DNA of 64,000 bases, from positions 2,616,001 through 2,680,000 of the forward strand of contig OY855912.1 in the NCBI GenBank assembly GCA_963693305.1. The letters are read 5' to 3'. The DNA is from Meandrina meandrites. Its lineage: Eukaryota; Cnidaria; Anthozoa; Scleractinia; Meandrinidae. A program made the position numbers and the translations under genes. Of the stretch, positions 11,640-21,907 are shown piece by piece; position 1 is the stretch's first letter, and every line of letters starts with the position of its first letter. The notes beneath the pieces are model-generated. The model saw only the letters and a list, made by a program, of their open reading frames with translations, was not told the origin of the DNA and did no database searches.

Positions 11640-12000
11640 CGTTGAATGGCACGTCGTAAATGGAAAATAACTACTTTTAGGTGAGACCATTTATCAAATA
11701 ATCATTTTTACGTATTTTGTATGATAAATTTGTCATATGAAATAACCACTTTTGGAGGCTGGTTTTCTATTTCATATGATATGATGGTTATATTAATATC
11801 TATTTATTTCGTGTGAAATTGCAATTGGTTACATTACAAAAATAGCAGTTTTGTCCAAAATTGATTATATCAAATAACCACTTTTCGTTAAATGGCGAGA
11901 AACTGGTTATATCAAATAACAAATTTTTACTTTTAGACTGATGGCTAGAGATTGGTTAAATCAAATAAACATTTTTCGTTAAAAAATGAGAAATTGCTAA
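11640..12000. repeat. Degenerate tandem repeat
   Basis: The motif TCAAATAACCACTTTT and variants recurs at about 11690, 11740, 11870, 11912 and 11957, often followed by CGTTAAATGGCGAGAAACTGG. Spacing is irregular, roughly 45-60 bases in the better-preserved part. It is an old, decayed minisatellite. Confidence 0.6.
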
Positions 12001-12530
12001 TTGGAAAAAGCCAAATTTGGAATTGAACTCGGAATTGTTTTTTTTTTCTTATCACTAAGCAAAATAAAAAAAAAGAGAGAGAAAAGAAACCAAACATCCA
12101 ACAAAGAACCAAAACGAAAAAAAGAAACAAAAAATGATAACAAGTTATTCAATTAATGTTAAATAGTACTGACATTTACATTCGGCACCTAAATGTTACA
12201 ATGCGTTTCATAAGAAAGATCTCTACAATATCAGAGGGTCGTACAGGGGTATTCTCGTGACGCGTGATTAGCTGATTTTATTTTCCGTGAAACGTGAATT
12301 TAATAAATTTATTCTTCGTGACCCGTGACCGAAAGGTTTTGCGTGAAACGTGACGAGCTTGAATTAATAACCGATATTCGTGATTTCACCACTTTATTGA
12401 CTTTATTTTGCGTGATTTTGAGACGCGAGACCTCAAATGTGACCTCCGTATAATTATCGTAATGTCAAACACTCTTTGTAGAGTAAGAACAGGATAAAAG
12501 AGTATGTTTCTTTCCTATTTTCGTAATTTC

Positions 12531-13172
12531 TTAAAGGAGAAGTTCACTCCAGAATGGCCATTTATTTTCTTTACGCCAATAAAACGTTTATACAAAAATA
12601 TGTTATTCACCAAAATTTCAGCATCCAACGAGCGCTAAATCCCTACGAAATCTTTCTCTAAAGTTGCCCAAAATTCGACAACTGAACGCCGCCATCTTGA
12701 AGCTAGTAATGTATGCGTGACGTCAAAGAGTTCAGCCTGAAGTTTAGCGGGAAAATTTAAATACTCGAAACTCCTTGTTTCTTTGTAGTGGCTTTTGTTT
12801 GTCAAAATGCCTGTTTGTGCAGCTCCATGTTTCTCAAACAGATCTCCAAGAGATACAAAAAAACCTTTCACCTTTTCTTTCCTTTCAGACAGGCATTTTG
12901 ACAAACAAAAGCCACTTCAAAGAAACAAGGAGTTTCGAGTATTTAAATTTTCCCGCTAAACTTCAGGCTGAACTCTTTGACGTCACGCATACATTACTGG
13001 CTCCAAGATGGCGGCGTTCAGTTGTCGAATTTTGGGCTACTTTAGAGAAAGATTTCGTAGGGATTTAGCGCTCGTTGGATGCTGAAATTTTGGTGAATAA
13101 CATATTTTTGTATAAACGTTTTATTGGCGTAAAGAAAATAAATGGCCATTCTGGAGTGAACTTCTCCTTTAA
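12531..13172. mobile_element. Nested palindromic (fold-back) element
   Basis: Two 284-base arms (12531-12814 and 12889-13172) are nearly perfect inverted copies, starting TTAAAGGAGAAGTTCACTCC. They surround a unique 74-base spacer. Each arm contains a TGACGTCA (CRE-like) site. A clean target duplication is not visible. The spacer and its junctions encode a THAP-like start, which suggests derivation from a transposon whose transposase begins with a THAP domain, as P elements do. Confidence 0.75.
12807..12896 (+). pseudogene. THAP-like N-terminal coding remnant
   Basis: From the ATG at 12807 the frame reads MPVCAAPCFSNRSPRDTKKP and continues PFTFSFLSD before running into the right palindrome arm. 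The pattern (Met-Pro, Cys, short gap, Cys, Asn-Arg, then a basic stretch and an aromatic F-x-F) resembles the start of a THAP zinc-binding DNA-binding domain. No conserved histidine, second cysteine or AVPTIF-like end follows, so it is at best a truncated remnant. The resemblance is by eye and weak. Confidence 0.35.
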
Positions 13173-13870
13173 TCAATTTTGATTTCTTCAAACACTATTT
13201 GTAGCGTAAGAACAGGATAAAAGAGTACTTATTTTCGTGATTCGGGAAAATGAAATTTCAATATCCGTGATCCGTGATTTTTTTCGTCCGTGAATCGTGC
13301 CAGAGACCCCCCCTGTACGACCCTCGTATCATGATTATAACAATACTATCATAATCGTTGTTGATGCTGTGGTTTGAATACAGTCCACCCATTAGCTCTG
13401 GTATCATGAAGTATGGCCTAGTAGTAACTATAGCTTTTACTGGTTAGTTCTTTATCAGACGGTTTAGCAAAACAATATTTATTTCTTGCTTCTTTTAGTA
13501 GGACTCGCCCATGAAAACTTAAAAAGAAACGTATATTACAAACCAGGTCATGTTAATAATGTGTGGCTTTAAATTGCTAATAATTAGGAAGTTTTTGAGT
13601 CGTTTTTGAGTCTTCCAATATGCCAGTTGATATAAAGACCGATAGTTGGTCAACACTAAATAAATATCCTGTTTCTTAAGGTTCAGTTTTTTTTATTCAT
13701 ATTTACAATAGTTTCCTTGTTTCAACATTCCTCTCTGCGGGATGTGTTAGTTTCTTCACAGAAGTGAGTTACACGCGGTTGTTGATAAAACTGGCGTTGG
13801 GAGTATCTCCTTTTATTGTTCATCAAGACTTTGTAATCTTCAAATGAAAGGAAAAAATAAAAGTAATTAA

Positions 13871-14290
13871 ATAAATTACATTATTTATGTGTCAATGCAT
13901 TTAGCACTGTTGTGCTACTTGAGGACACCATAAAATTAATATACAAAAATATTGTAAATGGAAGAAGATACTTGTAAAATCTCCCAACTGGTTAGAGGCT
14001 GACCAGTTGGCTATATGCAAAGGGGCAGGTATATTTTGCAGGTTGCAGGTTGCGGGTTGAAAAGTCGAAGAAACCCCAACATAAAGGTTAAATGCAAGCA
14101 ATCTTAGCTAATTTAGGCTAACTGAAGTGCTGTTTAGGCAAACCAGATTGCTATTTCTAGGCTAACCAAAGTGCAAAGTAGACTTAGTCCATTTTTCAAC
14201 CTACAACCTGCAACCTGTAAAATATATCTGCCCTATGCAAAGTGTAGAGGAGTTGAATTTGGGACTAGTAAACACAAGTCCATCCAATGA
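13871..14290 (-). mobile_element. SINE body copy, antisense, interrupted
   Basis: On the minus strand this matches the body of the SINE at 2199-2475: the segment with AATTCAACTCCTC, the short inverted repeat CCAACTGG...CCAGTTGG, and the end with GTGCTAAA. The tRNA-like head is missing. The copy is split by the MITE at 14023-14233, so the SINE inserted first. Confidence 0.75.
14023..14233. mobile_element. MITE with exact 9-bp target duplication
   Basis: The 211-base element has inverted ends GGGCAGGTATATTTTGCAGG and the complement of GGGCAGATATATTTTACAGG. It is flanked on both sides by TATGCAAAG (14014-14022 and 14234-14242). Removing the element and one TATGCAAAG restores the SINE body. The interior carries AGGCTAAC repeats like the MITE at 2628-2796. 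The 9-base duplication points to a Mutator-like origin. Confidence 0.85.
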
Positions 14291-14380
14291 TTCCTTTGTT
14301 AGTCATATGATCTATCTTCTACCCATCAAGCAAGCACTTGTCAGCTTTTGAACAAGAAACTGAACTGCATTTTATTAACC
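14288..14380 (-). pseudogene. Decayed copy of the sulfhydryl oxidase 3' exon
   Basis: On the minus strand this repeats the end of the neighbouring ALR gene ([10 protein letters not shown] followed by stop). The corresponding tryptophan codon after LLDG is TAG here, and the last residues are altered. It lies about 175 bases beyond the true last exon and is most simply an old tandem duplication of the exon's end. It cannot encode the domain. Confidence 0.7.
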
Positions 14381-14463
14381 TTACAATCATTTACATTTAA
14401 TATTTTGTTATTAAATTAATAATCAAACACATACATGTAGTTGCAGTTACTTTGATTCCCTCA

Positions 14464-16902
14464 TTAGTCACATGATCCATCTTTCCATCCATCAAGCCAG
14501 CGCTCGTCGACTTTTGAACAATCAAATTCCTTTTTACCAATTCTTCTGTTTACTTCATTGTGCATATGACACATCCATTGACAAAGATTATATCTGTTGC
14601 TTGTGTCAGGAGGGTGCGTTTGTAACCTACAATATTATTAGAAATAAAATCAGAGGTAATAAACAGTACACTAAGTGACTGCCTTTAATTTGGGTGGTGT
14701 CTGTTCGAGTGTTTTTTGTAAATAATGTGTTTGCTCGCAGACCAGTAGAAGCTAAACAATGACAATAAGTGCTTGTTATAAGTACAGAAAAAACACTTTC
14801 ACTTAGGATGTATGAATGTCATAAGGTAAAATCAATTTAACAACTGCATCGTGCTGCATGGAAGAATTGGGTGCCCAGGATCATTCAAGAAAGGAATACA
14901 GGAACCAGATAGCTCATCATTGCTGGTCTGCAGTTAACTCCAGTTTTTGTATCATAAAGCAACTAGAGCCGAAGGAATATTTTTTTTAAATAAACATTTT
15001 ATTTTTTGTAAACTCTCTAATTAATCAAGTCAAATCTATCTCATTTACAAAGCCCTGAAGTGCTACTCCATAGTTGAAACTTACCACCGAAAATTCTAGC
15101 AGGTTTCCCTAATAGTTTGCATTAATACTTTCATCTGGGTGGAGAGCACTGTTAGAGAACAGTGTCTTTCCCAAGGATACAACAAAATGACCCCAACCAG
15201 TACTCAAAACTAGTCCAGAGTGTAAACATGCGAACCATTAGGCCACTGTGTCTCGGGGAAAATCATTGACTGACTTTCTTCTGTTCTGTTTGATTTCCAC
15301 TATATCTTGTGCCGGAACTTAATACAGTCTCAAGGCATAACCAATTTATTGTCTTGTGGTAAAATAAAGATGCCAAACATGTACATACATGCATATACTT
15401 TTCTTATCCTCGAAATTTGCAGAGTAGCTGTAGAGAAGATACGTTATAGATTAAAAGAACAAGTAAATAGGAAGTAAAAAAATACAACAACAAAAATTGA
15501 TTTTAAGTACCTTTCTCTCAGATGTGAAGCACAATCATCACAAGGAAAGAATTTAGAAAAAAGTTTTACAAAGGTAGACATGTCACGCTGTTGTTCTTGT
15601 GATGGATTGTCAGGATAATAAGCAGCCATTGTGTGAAGAAAGTTCCATGTTGATCGACCAAGTTCTTCTCTATCAAGGGGACATTCTATTGTAGTTTCTT
15701 CTTGAGACATGGTCTCCTGTGTTTGAGATGTGTTGCTGTTATTGCCCTGCACAAAGGTAAATAATGTTTTCAAAAAATGGTTATGTACCCACGGATGTAA
15801 ATAATAGCCGGTAGCAGGGAAAAATACTCAGCTGTCAGCTTGATTTTCTCGGCTGATAAACCCTGGACCCCTCTAGAGGGATGGTGACTTCGGCACCATC
15901 GTCTGGGCCTATGGCCCAGATAACCCGCCTATCAAGTACAAAATACAGGCTGTCAAAATTTCTAACTACATCCCTGTGTACCTACATATTGTCCAGAGGG
16001 GTGGAAGGAATTTTGGTGAACCTTTTCTGGCATACAAATATTATCCAATAATTTTGCTCCTAGCTCACAGAATTCTTGATATTTGTCGCCAGACACTCTT
16101 AAAAAAAAATTGATAAAAATACAAAGAGCAATTTTTAACACAAAAATGTTGTCTTTTTGGCTTGAGCATCCCTTCAAAAATAATACTACAATAGTTCCAG
16201 TGTGCTTTTGCCAAAAAAAACACAACGACAACAACAACTAACACAAGGGCTAGTTTGCATTGAAGCTGTCACTGTTACTTTAATCATTAACTACTTGTAG
16301 TACGTACGACATGAGTTGTCAGCCTAGAAATAAATCCATGTTCAGAAGATTGTTAACTTTGTCTGATGAAGGCACCTCTTGTCAAACCCTAGAAAACGGG
16401 CAACAATGGACTGAAATTGATTGACTTTTCCGGTTGTCGATTCTCGAATAATTTATAGCCTTTTAAAAGTCTTGTTTATTGCATAAGCCGGCAATCGTAT
16501 AGAATTAAGAGGAGAGCTGTTAGAGTGGACTTGCATTATGTACAGCCCCTATCAGAAATCTGTAAAAATTGAGAAATGAAGACTGACCGATGTACCATAA
16601 ATTGTCATAACATTCGCAAGACTGAAGAAATATGATGCAACATTTGACAACAGTATCGAAATAATTTGCCTGTATTTCAATTTTTACTCCTGCGATCCTA
16701 AAAATTTCACTGTAAAGTAAACGCTTACCGCAGTGCTCTTTCTTCTGTTTTCTTGTCTCATCCACGATTTAAAACTCGTACACGCACGGCAAGGCTTTTT
16801 ACCATGAAGAGGAGACATATCGTGATCCGCCATGTTGGCTTGGATCGCTAAGTATTTCATGTAAGACGATGTCAAAACCTTAGTAGCCAGGCCAGCCACC
16901 AT
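14464..16902 (-). CDS. GFER: FAD-linked sulfhydryl oxidase ALR/ERV1
   Basis: Three exons: 16729-16902 (from ATG at 16902), 15511-15746 and 14464-14626, joined in phases 0 and 2, giving 190 residues (human ALR is about 205). ERV1/ALR enzymes reoxidise the import receptor MIA40 in the mitochondrial intermembrane space, passing electrons to cytochrome c through FAD. Visible landmarks are the N-terminal shuttle pair KPCRAC (C38, C41), the segment [24 protein letters not shown], the active-site pair FPCDDC (C127, C130), the FAD-binding CHMHNEVN, and the structural end [10 protein letters not shown] with GSCD. The last exon is spliced at ATTGTAG, giving [12 protein letters not shown], which matches the family. 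All key cysteines are present, so it should be functional. Intron 1 holds unrelated repeats; a fold-back MITE sits 87 bases upstream of the ATG. Confidence 0.93.
15140..15260. repeat. Diverged SINE fragment in intron 2
   Basis: The segment with GTGTCTTTCCCAAGGATACA and ATGACCCCAACCAGTACTC resembles the part of the repeat at 36780-36900 that reads GTGTCTTGCCCCAGAACAC. It is an old fragment of that tRNA-related family, lying in intron 2 of the sulfhydryl oxidase gene. Confidence 0.5.
15869..15920. repeat. Cluster of three consecutive palindromes
   Basis: In 52 bases there are the palindrome CCCTCTAGAGGG (15869-15880), a 7-base-arm hairpin GATGGTG/CACCATC (15880-15900) and an 8-base-arm hairpin TCTGGGCC/GGCCCAGA (15902-15920). 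It lies in intron 1 of the sulfhydryl oxidase gene. No function is assigned. Confidence 0.7.
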
Positions 16903-16988
16903 GACTGCTCATACGCGCGGGGGCCACGCGCGAGATACCACTGCCTGTTTGCTGAACAGGACTGTTTAATACAGGACCATGTTACGAT

Positions 16989-17110
16989 AGCTTGCGAATA
17001 CAGCCGCCTCTCACTCGCTCTCGCTACTACGTGCAAAACGCGAGGAGAGACTCCTCGCGTTTTGCACGTAGTAGCGGGAGCGAGTGAGAGGCGGCTGTAT
17101 TCGCAGGCTA
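16989..17110. mobile_element. Fold-back MITE in the sulfhydryl oxidase promoter region
   Basis: The 122-base element is almost wholly an inverted repeat: left arm beginning AGCTTGCGAATACAGCCGCC, right arm its complement, with a loop of a few bases near 17048. It is flanked by ATGTTACGAT on both sides (16979-16988 and 17111-17120), a 10-base target duplication. It lies just upstream of the sulfhydryl oxidase start codon and could affect its promoter. Confidence 0.85.
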
Positions 17111-17439
17111 ATGTTACGATAGCTAGGCAGTTTCTTGTGCAAGTTGCTCCTGTTGCAGCAAATTTTTGTGAGGCACTTTATTCATTTTAATTGGTTTCCT
17201 TGGCGTCAGGCCCCTGCTCAAGCTGATGGATAACACTAAAAATTATTGTGTTGTAATAAGGCACTTTAGGTCAAGTTTTAGGAAAATCTAAAAGTCAGCG
17301 AAATACTGTACTTACCGGAATTTTTTGCACAAGACGATCACTAAAACAACTTCAATTTGGGATCCAATAGGAAAACAAGGGCAAAATTTGTTTGATATCA
17401 GTTCGGCAATGACCATCTATCACAAGGGACGCATTGGTT

Positions 17440-17568
17440 TTTCACTGGGCATTAGCAAACGCATAACAGCTTAGGCTTATGCTTATGTCACGTGAGCACA
17501 GCATAAGAAGAATAAGCGTGCTCGTTCTTTTTACGTGATTGCGCTAATTCTTGTGCTTATGGCCAGTG
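17440..17568. mobile_element. Short inverted-repeat MITE
   Basis: The ends CACTGGGCATTAGC and GCTTATGGCCAGTG are imperfect inverted repeats, and the interior repeats CTTATG and ATAAG motifs around CACGTGA. This is typical of a short non-autonomous DNA element. Exact borders and target duplication are not clear. Confidence 0.5.
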
Positions 17569-17995
17569 GAAACTGGCATTATAAACCTCTTCAATCTCGT
17601 CCCCGAAAAAATTGCCCTCGACTGGTGACTAACGTGGTTGAAACCTAGGGTTACTGTTTTCTTTTGTCTATTATCAAACTACGCTTTCATCTGGGGATGG
17701 TACAATTGAGGTAGCTCACTCTGGTTCCCGTACTGAAGCGACAACTGTCGAAGTATTGCTTCACCAACTGGATGGAAAGTTAGCCCATTGTAGGTTGGCG
17801 CTCAGCATTCTGTCAGATTGCCCGAGCCTTCCCTCAGCTCGTCACCCATTTTATACTCTTGGTTGGAGAAGAGCACTTTGTAAGTACCGTACTGTAAAGC
17901 TTCTTGCGCAATAGTGCGGTACAACAACCCCGGGAAGCGCTCTCCCCGAGCTTCTCGAGCGCGTCCCACGAGATCACTTGGGGATATAACCGCCG

Positions 17996-18425
17996 ACCGG
18001 TTAGCTCAGTTGGTAGAGCGCCGGACTTCTGTGCGGGAGGTCTAGGGTTCGAGCCCAACACTCAGGGTCTTAAAATAACTAAGGAGAATGTGCTGCCTTT
18101 GTGATGACATCTGCAAATGGTTAGACATTCTAGTCTTCTCGGATAAGGACGATAAACCGTAGGTCCAGTCTCCTGCATCTTCAAAGGTTATGGTCAGCAG
18201 GGGACGTTAAAGAACCCACACACTTATCGCAAAGAGTAGGGCATGGAGTTCCCGGTGTTGTGGTCTGGTCTTGTTCCGAAATTACATTGGGGGCATCTGT
18301 AAAAATAAATCCTCATTCGTTGTAAACTGCTTAATTGCAGTCTGTCTAAGACCCCCGCAAAGTGTTGTAAAGCGCATTGAGCATATGGAAATGCGCTATA
18401 TAAATACCGTCATTATTATTTTTAT
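17996..18425 (+). mobile_element. tRNA-derived SINE
   Basis: The head at 17996-18066 is tRNA-like: GTTAGCTCAGTTGGTAGAG is a good A-box and GGTTCGAGCCC a good B-box. The body follows without a break, and the 3' end reads TGTAAAGCGCATTGAGC and GCGCTATATAAATA followed by a TTA-rich run. A similar 3' end is seen at 33640-33750. The 3' end matches the kind of tail shared by many invertebrate SINEs and LINEs; I did not identify the family. Confidence 0.78.
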
Positions 18426-19077
18426 TATTTATTATATTTTATTTTCCCAAATGCTGACAAAAAGAACATTTAAATTTTCCACATGCGTAAAACTCCGGTC
18501 GAACATCAGTGATCACATTGAACATCATATCTGTCGCAAAAAATAGCTGTGATTATGTACTTGAGGCCTGAAATACGCTAGAACATTCTGTTAGTTGGGG
18601 AACAACCTTTCGGCATTTTTTTCCACTCGCCTTTCCTCGCGCTATTCCCGTTTTCACGCCGCTCCCCAACTATGCCTTTTTAAACGATGACATGTATGAC
18701 GTCATCGCTTTATGTTGGCATGCGATGGAGAGAATGAGAATTACGGTTATCCAGACAATCGAGCACATTTAAAGAACGAACATCTAATACCATTTTGAAA
18801 TCAAGACCCCCTTGTGAAAAGTCATCGATTCTGCATGCATTGCGTGCCTTTTACTAATTATCCTTGTCGTTTACAACTGCCAGGCAACACTGCGATATCT
18901 CAATAGAAAAAAAAAAGAATGATATGTTTTATTGTATGCTTCCCTGGTACGATCATATATGATACTAAGAGAAAATATCGTTTAACAGCTAAAACGTAGC
19001 TATAGTGATAACATGGTTATTTACCAGAAACCCATAAGGGTTGAAATGTGTAACTCCCTATGATTCGCATTGTACAA
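18426..19077. other. Intergenic, no gene seen
   Basis: AT-rich sequence with no recognised gene or well-defined repeat. A short GC-richer part near 18620-18670 has no visible coding potential. Confidence 0.5.
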
Positions 19078-19475
19078 AGCGTTTGAACATTCGTTTCAAT
19101 TAGGTACCATATTTGGAAAATCACGAGAAAAAATTCAACCAATCAAAATTGCAATGTCTGGATTAAATTCACAGCGCGCGCTAGCTCGCGCTAAATGGCG
19201 TTATCTTGTTTTTGAACAATTTGGGTTAAATAAAGTTGAATTTGGTCAATTCTTCGTCGTCATTCAGTAGTCTGGAGAACTTCACTTGATACTCTAATGA
19301 CTTTCTTTAGTTTCTGTGAGTAATTTACGGCGTTTTGGTCGGAATTCAAGTGACTTATCGCAAAACCGACAATTTGTTGCGTGTGTCGTTGCGTGTGTAA
19401 ATCATTCGCATACAAACTCTTTGTGTTTCCAAATATGGTACTTGGGAAAACTGAATATTCGAACGCTGTGAACGC
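19078..19475. mobile_element. Inverted-repeat element, about 400 bases
   Basis: The left end (19078-19117, with GGTACCATATTTGGAAA) and the right end (about 19428-19475, with TTTCCAAATATGGTACTTGG) are imperfect inverted repeats of about 40 bases. No target duplication is obvious. It is an old non-autonomous DNA element. Confidence 0.6.
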
Positions 19476-19935
19476 GCGTTACACGTTTCAACTCCTTATG
19501 AGTTTCTGTATTTACTTAACATTATTTATTAATAGTATTACACAGTTAAACCTTTTATTTGAATATTTTATATTATCTATATATTTCCAATAATTTATTT
19601 GTATTTCTTATTTCATTCTTCCTCCATTTCTTATAACGGAATAGTGTAGCTTCAATGTGAAGACTGGAAAGTTGCAATGTTTATTGTCATTGTTACAATG
19701 CGGATATGTATTTCAGTATTGTTTAGTTGTTTAATAAAACATTAAATAAAATATGTTAAGATAGTTTTTCGGAAATCACCCTGTGCTATATATAGGTGAT
19801 TCACATAAAAATTTTGCCAGTCCCTAAGCGAGTAGCGTGATTCTCGATTGACTTATTAACTTCCGGTTGGCTGTGTTCGTGGTGTAGTTTTTTCACACTG
19901 ATCTCCACCGAATGTCACTCTGTATTGAGAACGCA
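19476..19935. other. 3' flank of the GPCR gene
   Basis: AT-rich sequence downstream of the minus-strand receptor gene. It probably contains the 3' UTR. Nothing else is recognisable. Confidence 0.45.
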
Positions 19936-20994
19936 TCACGTGACACAAGCGTTTCTACTGTTTTCAATCTGTTCGGCGTCAGACTTTAACATGACTTCAG
20001 GTGTGTGCGGTGATCTGTTACCAGGACAATCCCTTTTTCGGGCCATTTTTGTTAGAGAATTCCTGCTCGGTTCTACTACCGCGATTCGTCGCAATGAACA
20101 AGGAGAAAACAACAACGCTTTGACGCATGTTCTGAAACGCTTGCTCTGAAAACAGTAAATAATCGGATTAACGGCCGAGTTTAACGTCACCAGGACAACC
20201 GTTGTTGTGTGTACTATGCCACCATGCGAGTCCATCCCGTAGAAGTCCATTACATAGACAATCAGGTTTGGCAGCCAACAAACTGCACACACAACTGTCA
20301 CGATGAGCACCATTTTCGTGACACGCTTGCGTGACTTGATCACGGCACGCTGGGCAAGTTCCACAGGCTGGGACGTTCTCACCCACAGTTTCATAACCAC
20401 TCGGCTGTACAGAGAGGCCATGATGGTAAGCGGGACAATGCCAATGACAATAAGCCATCCCAAACTATAGGCATTCATGTACCAACCCGAGGGCCAATCC
20501 TCGTAGCAAAAATCTATAACCTCGTCATATTTCAACAACAGGAACAACGGAAAGTTCCAGATGAATGAAAATACCCAGCAAGCGGGGATGATCAATTTGA
20601 GTTTCGTTTTGGAAATGCGTCGTTTTTCATCATGCGGATAAAGCACTGCAAAGTACCTTTCAAACGCAATAGCGATGAGTGACACAACCGAAACCACGCC
20701 CCCTACCCACATTAGATTCCCTCCGGTTAGGAACTTGCACAGGTAGTCGCCAGTGAGGCCCCGTGGGTGATTATACGTGTGAAGGAATATGTACTGAGGG
20801 GCTATGAAGATAGCCACCATCATATCGGCACAAGCAAGACTGACCAGCAGGTAGTTCATGGCGTTTCTCATAGACCTGTTACGCAGAACAACGAGGCAGA
20901 CCATGGAGTTACCAACGAGGTTTACTGTCACAAGCAGCGAAAAGGCGACGCGAAGACCGATTTGTGCCGGTTCGGAGTATGTGAATAGTGACAT
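19936..20994 (-). CDS. Class A GPCR, neuropeptide-receptor-like
   Basis: Single-exon gene of 352 codons from the ATG at 20994; the frame runs further upstream only from a non-ATG codon. Canonical landmarks are all present: LVGN (N29), SLACAD (D57) in helix 2, C86 before helix 3, ERY at 112-114, VCWLPN in helix 6 and NPIIYCF in helix 7. The pattern MRNAMNYLLVSLACAD and the overall spacing resemble bilaterian peptide receptors (NPFF, QRFP, tachykinin and similar), a group much expanded in cnidarians. The protein is a predicted plasma-membrane receptor; the ligand cannot be told. It is not closely related to the tandem pair at 3837-8783. The C-terminal tail is hydrophilic, rich in Ser, Arg and Lys. 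Confidence 0.92.
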   Translation of the reverse strand: MSLFTYSEPAQIGLRVAFSLLVTVNLVGNSMVCLVVLRNRSMRNAMNYLLVSLACADMMVAIFIAPQYIFLHTYNHPRGLTGDYLCKFLTGGNLMWVGGVVSVVSLIAIAFERYFAVLYPHDEKRRISKTKLKLIIPACWVFSFIWNFPLFLLLKYDEVIDFCYEDWPSGWYMNAYSLGWLIVIGIVPLTIMASLYSRVVMKLWVRTSQPVELAQRAVIKSRKRVTKMVLIVTVVCAVCWLPNLIVYVMDFYGMDSHGGIVHTTTVVLVTLNSAVNPIIYCFQSKRFRTCVKALLFSPCSLRRIAVVEPSRNSLTKMARKRDCPGNRSPHTPEVMLKSDAEQIENSRNACVT

Positions 20995-21245
20995 CACGTG
21001 GTTTAATATCAAACAGCGGCGAAAACAAGTAGTGGCTCAAACCTGGAAGCAACAGATAAAATACAATCAATAATGTTATCAGCTGTTGTGCGAGAATAAT
21101 ACCTTTCTAAGTATAAATACTCTGGCTTACAAGACTCTTGCTGAAGAGTTGCGCACAAATATTATTTTGATTTTTTTTGTCAGTCTATGGAAGGAAAGCA
21201 CTTTCCCAGATGGTATCAATTGCTGGTTTTCTCTCTCTCCACTAA
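20995..21245. other. 5' flank of the GPCR gene
   Basis: Upstream flank of the minus-strand receptor gene and the probable site of its promoter. No clear TATA box or other element was seen. Confidence 0.4.
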
Positions 21246-21449
21246 GGTGCGGGATTGCAGAATATCAAAATATCAAAAAGGTTTTGATATTATCATTTTC
21301 TCTCGATATCTTGATATTTTGATATTATCATGATATTATCAAATCTTGATATCAAAAAGGTTTTGATATTATCATTCTCTCTCGATATCTTTATCATGAT
21401 ATCATCAAATCTTGATATCAAAAAGGTTTTGATATTAATATTCTCTCTC

Positions 21450-21677
<228 letters not shown>

Positions 21678-21783
21678 TGCTTGAGATTTTTGCTACCCTG
21701 ATTTTTGCTAGTCTGTTATTTTGATATATCATGATATTATCAAAATATCATGATTATCTCAAAATATCAAAAGAGAGTAGCAA

Positions 21784-21907
21784 AAATCTCAAGAGTTTGA
21801 TAAGAAGAGTATGTCTCTGTTGGAGTCTGATATTTTGATATATCATGATATATCAAAATATCAGACTCCAACAGAGACATACTCTTCTTATCAAATTCTT
21901 GAGATTT
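21784..21907. repeat. Long near-perfect hairpin
   Basis: The centre is at 21845/21846. The inner 50 bases of each arm are exact complements with no loop, and pairing continues with few mismatches to about 62 bases. The arms include GAAGAGTATGTCTCTGTTGG and its complement. A third, diverged copy of one arm is at about 21983-22030. This can form a cruciform in DNA or a long dsRNA if transcribed. Confidence 0.85.

Larger units (their letters stand above)
12234..13326. mobile_element. Outer inverted-repeat element with nested insertion
   Basis: The ends are GAGGGTCGTACAGGGG and its exact complement CCCCTGTACGACCCTC; TATCA occurs on both sides, one base out of register on the right, as a possible target duplication. 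Inner flanks contain many copies of CGTGA-type motifs (for example CGTGAAACGTGA). The sequences flanking the inner palindrome share GTAAGAACAGGATAAAAGAG on both sides, so the element itself has a repeated core. It carries the palindrome at 12531-13172. Confidence 0.65.

Noticed and set aside
15962..16237. Additional exon of the sulfhydryl oxidase gene
   Set aside because: Exons 1 and 2 join in phase 0 and match the family without it; this frame has no family resemblance.
17996..18066. tRNA gene
   Set aside because: Good internal promoter boxes, but the head is joined to a SINE body and 3' tail; no clean acceptor stem.
20168..20458. Gene overlapping the third GPCR
   Set aside because: Shadow frame of the receptor coding sequence.
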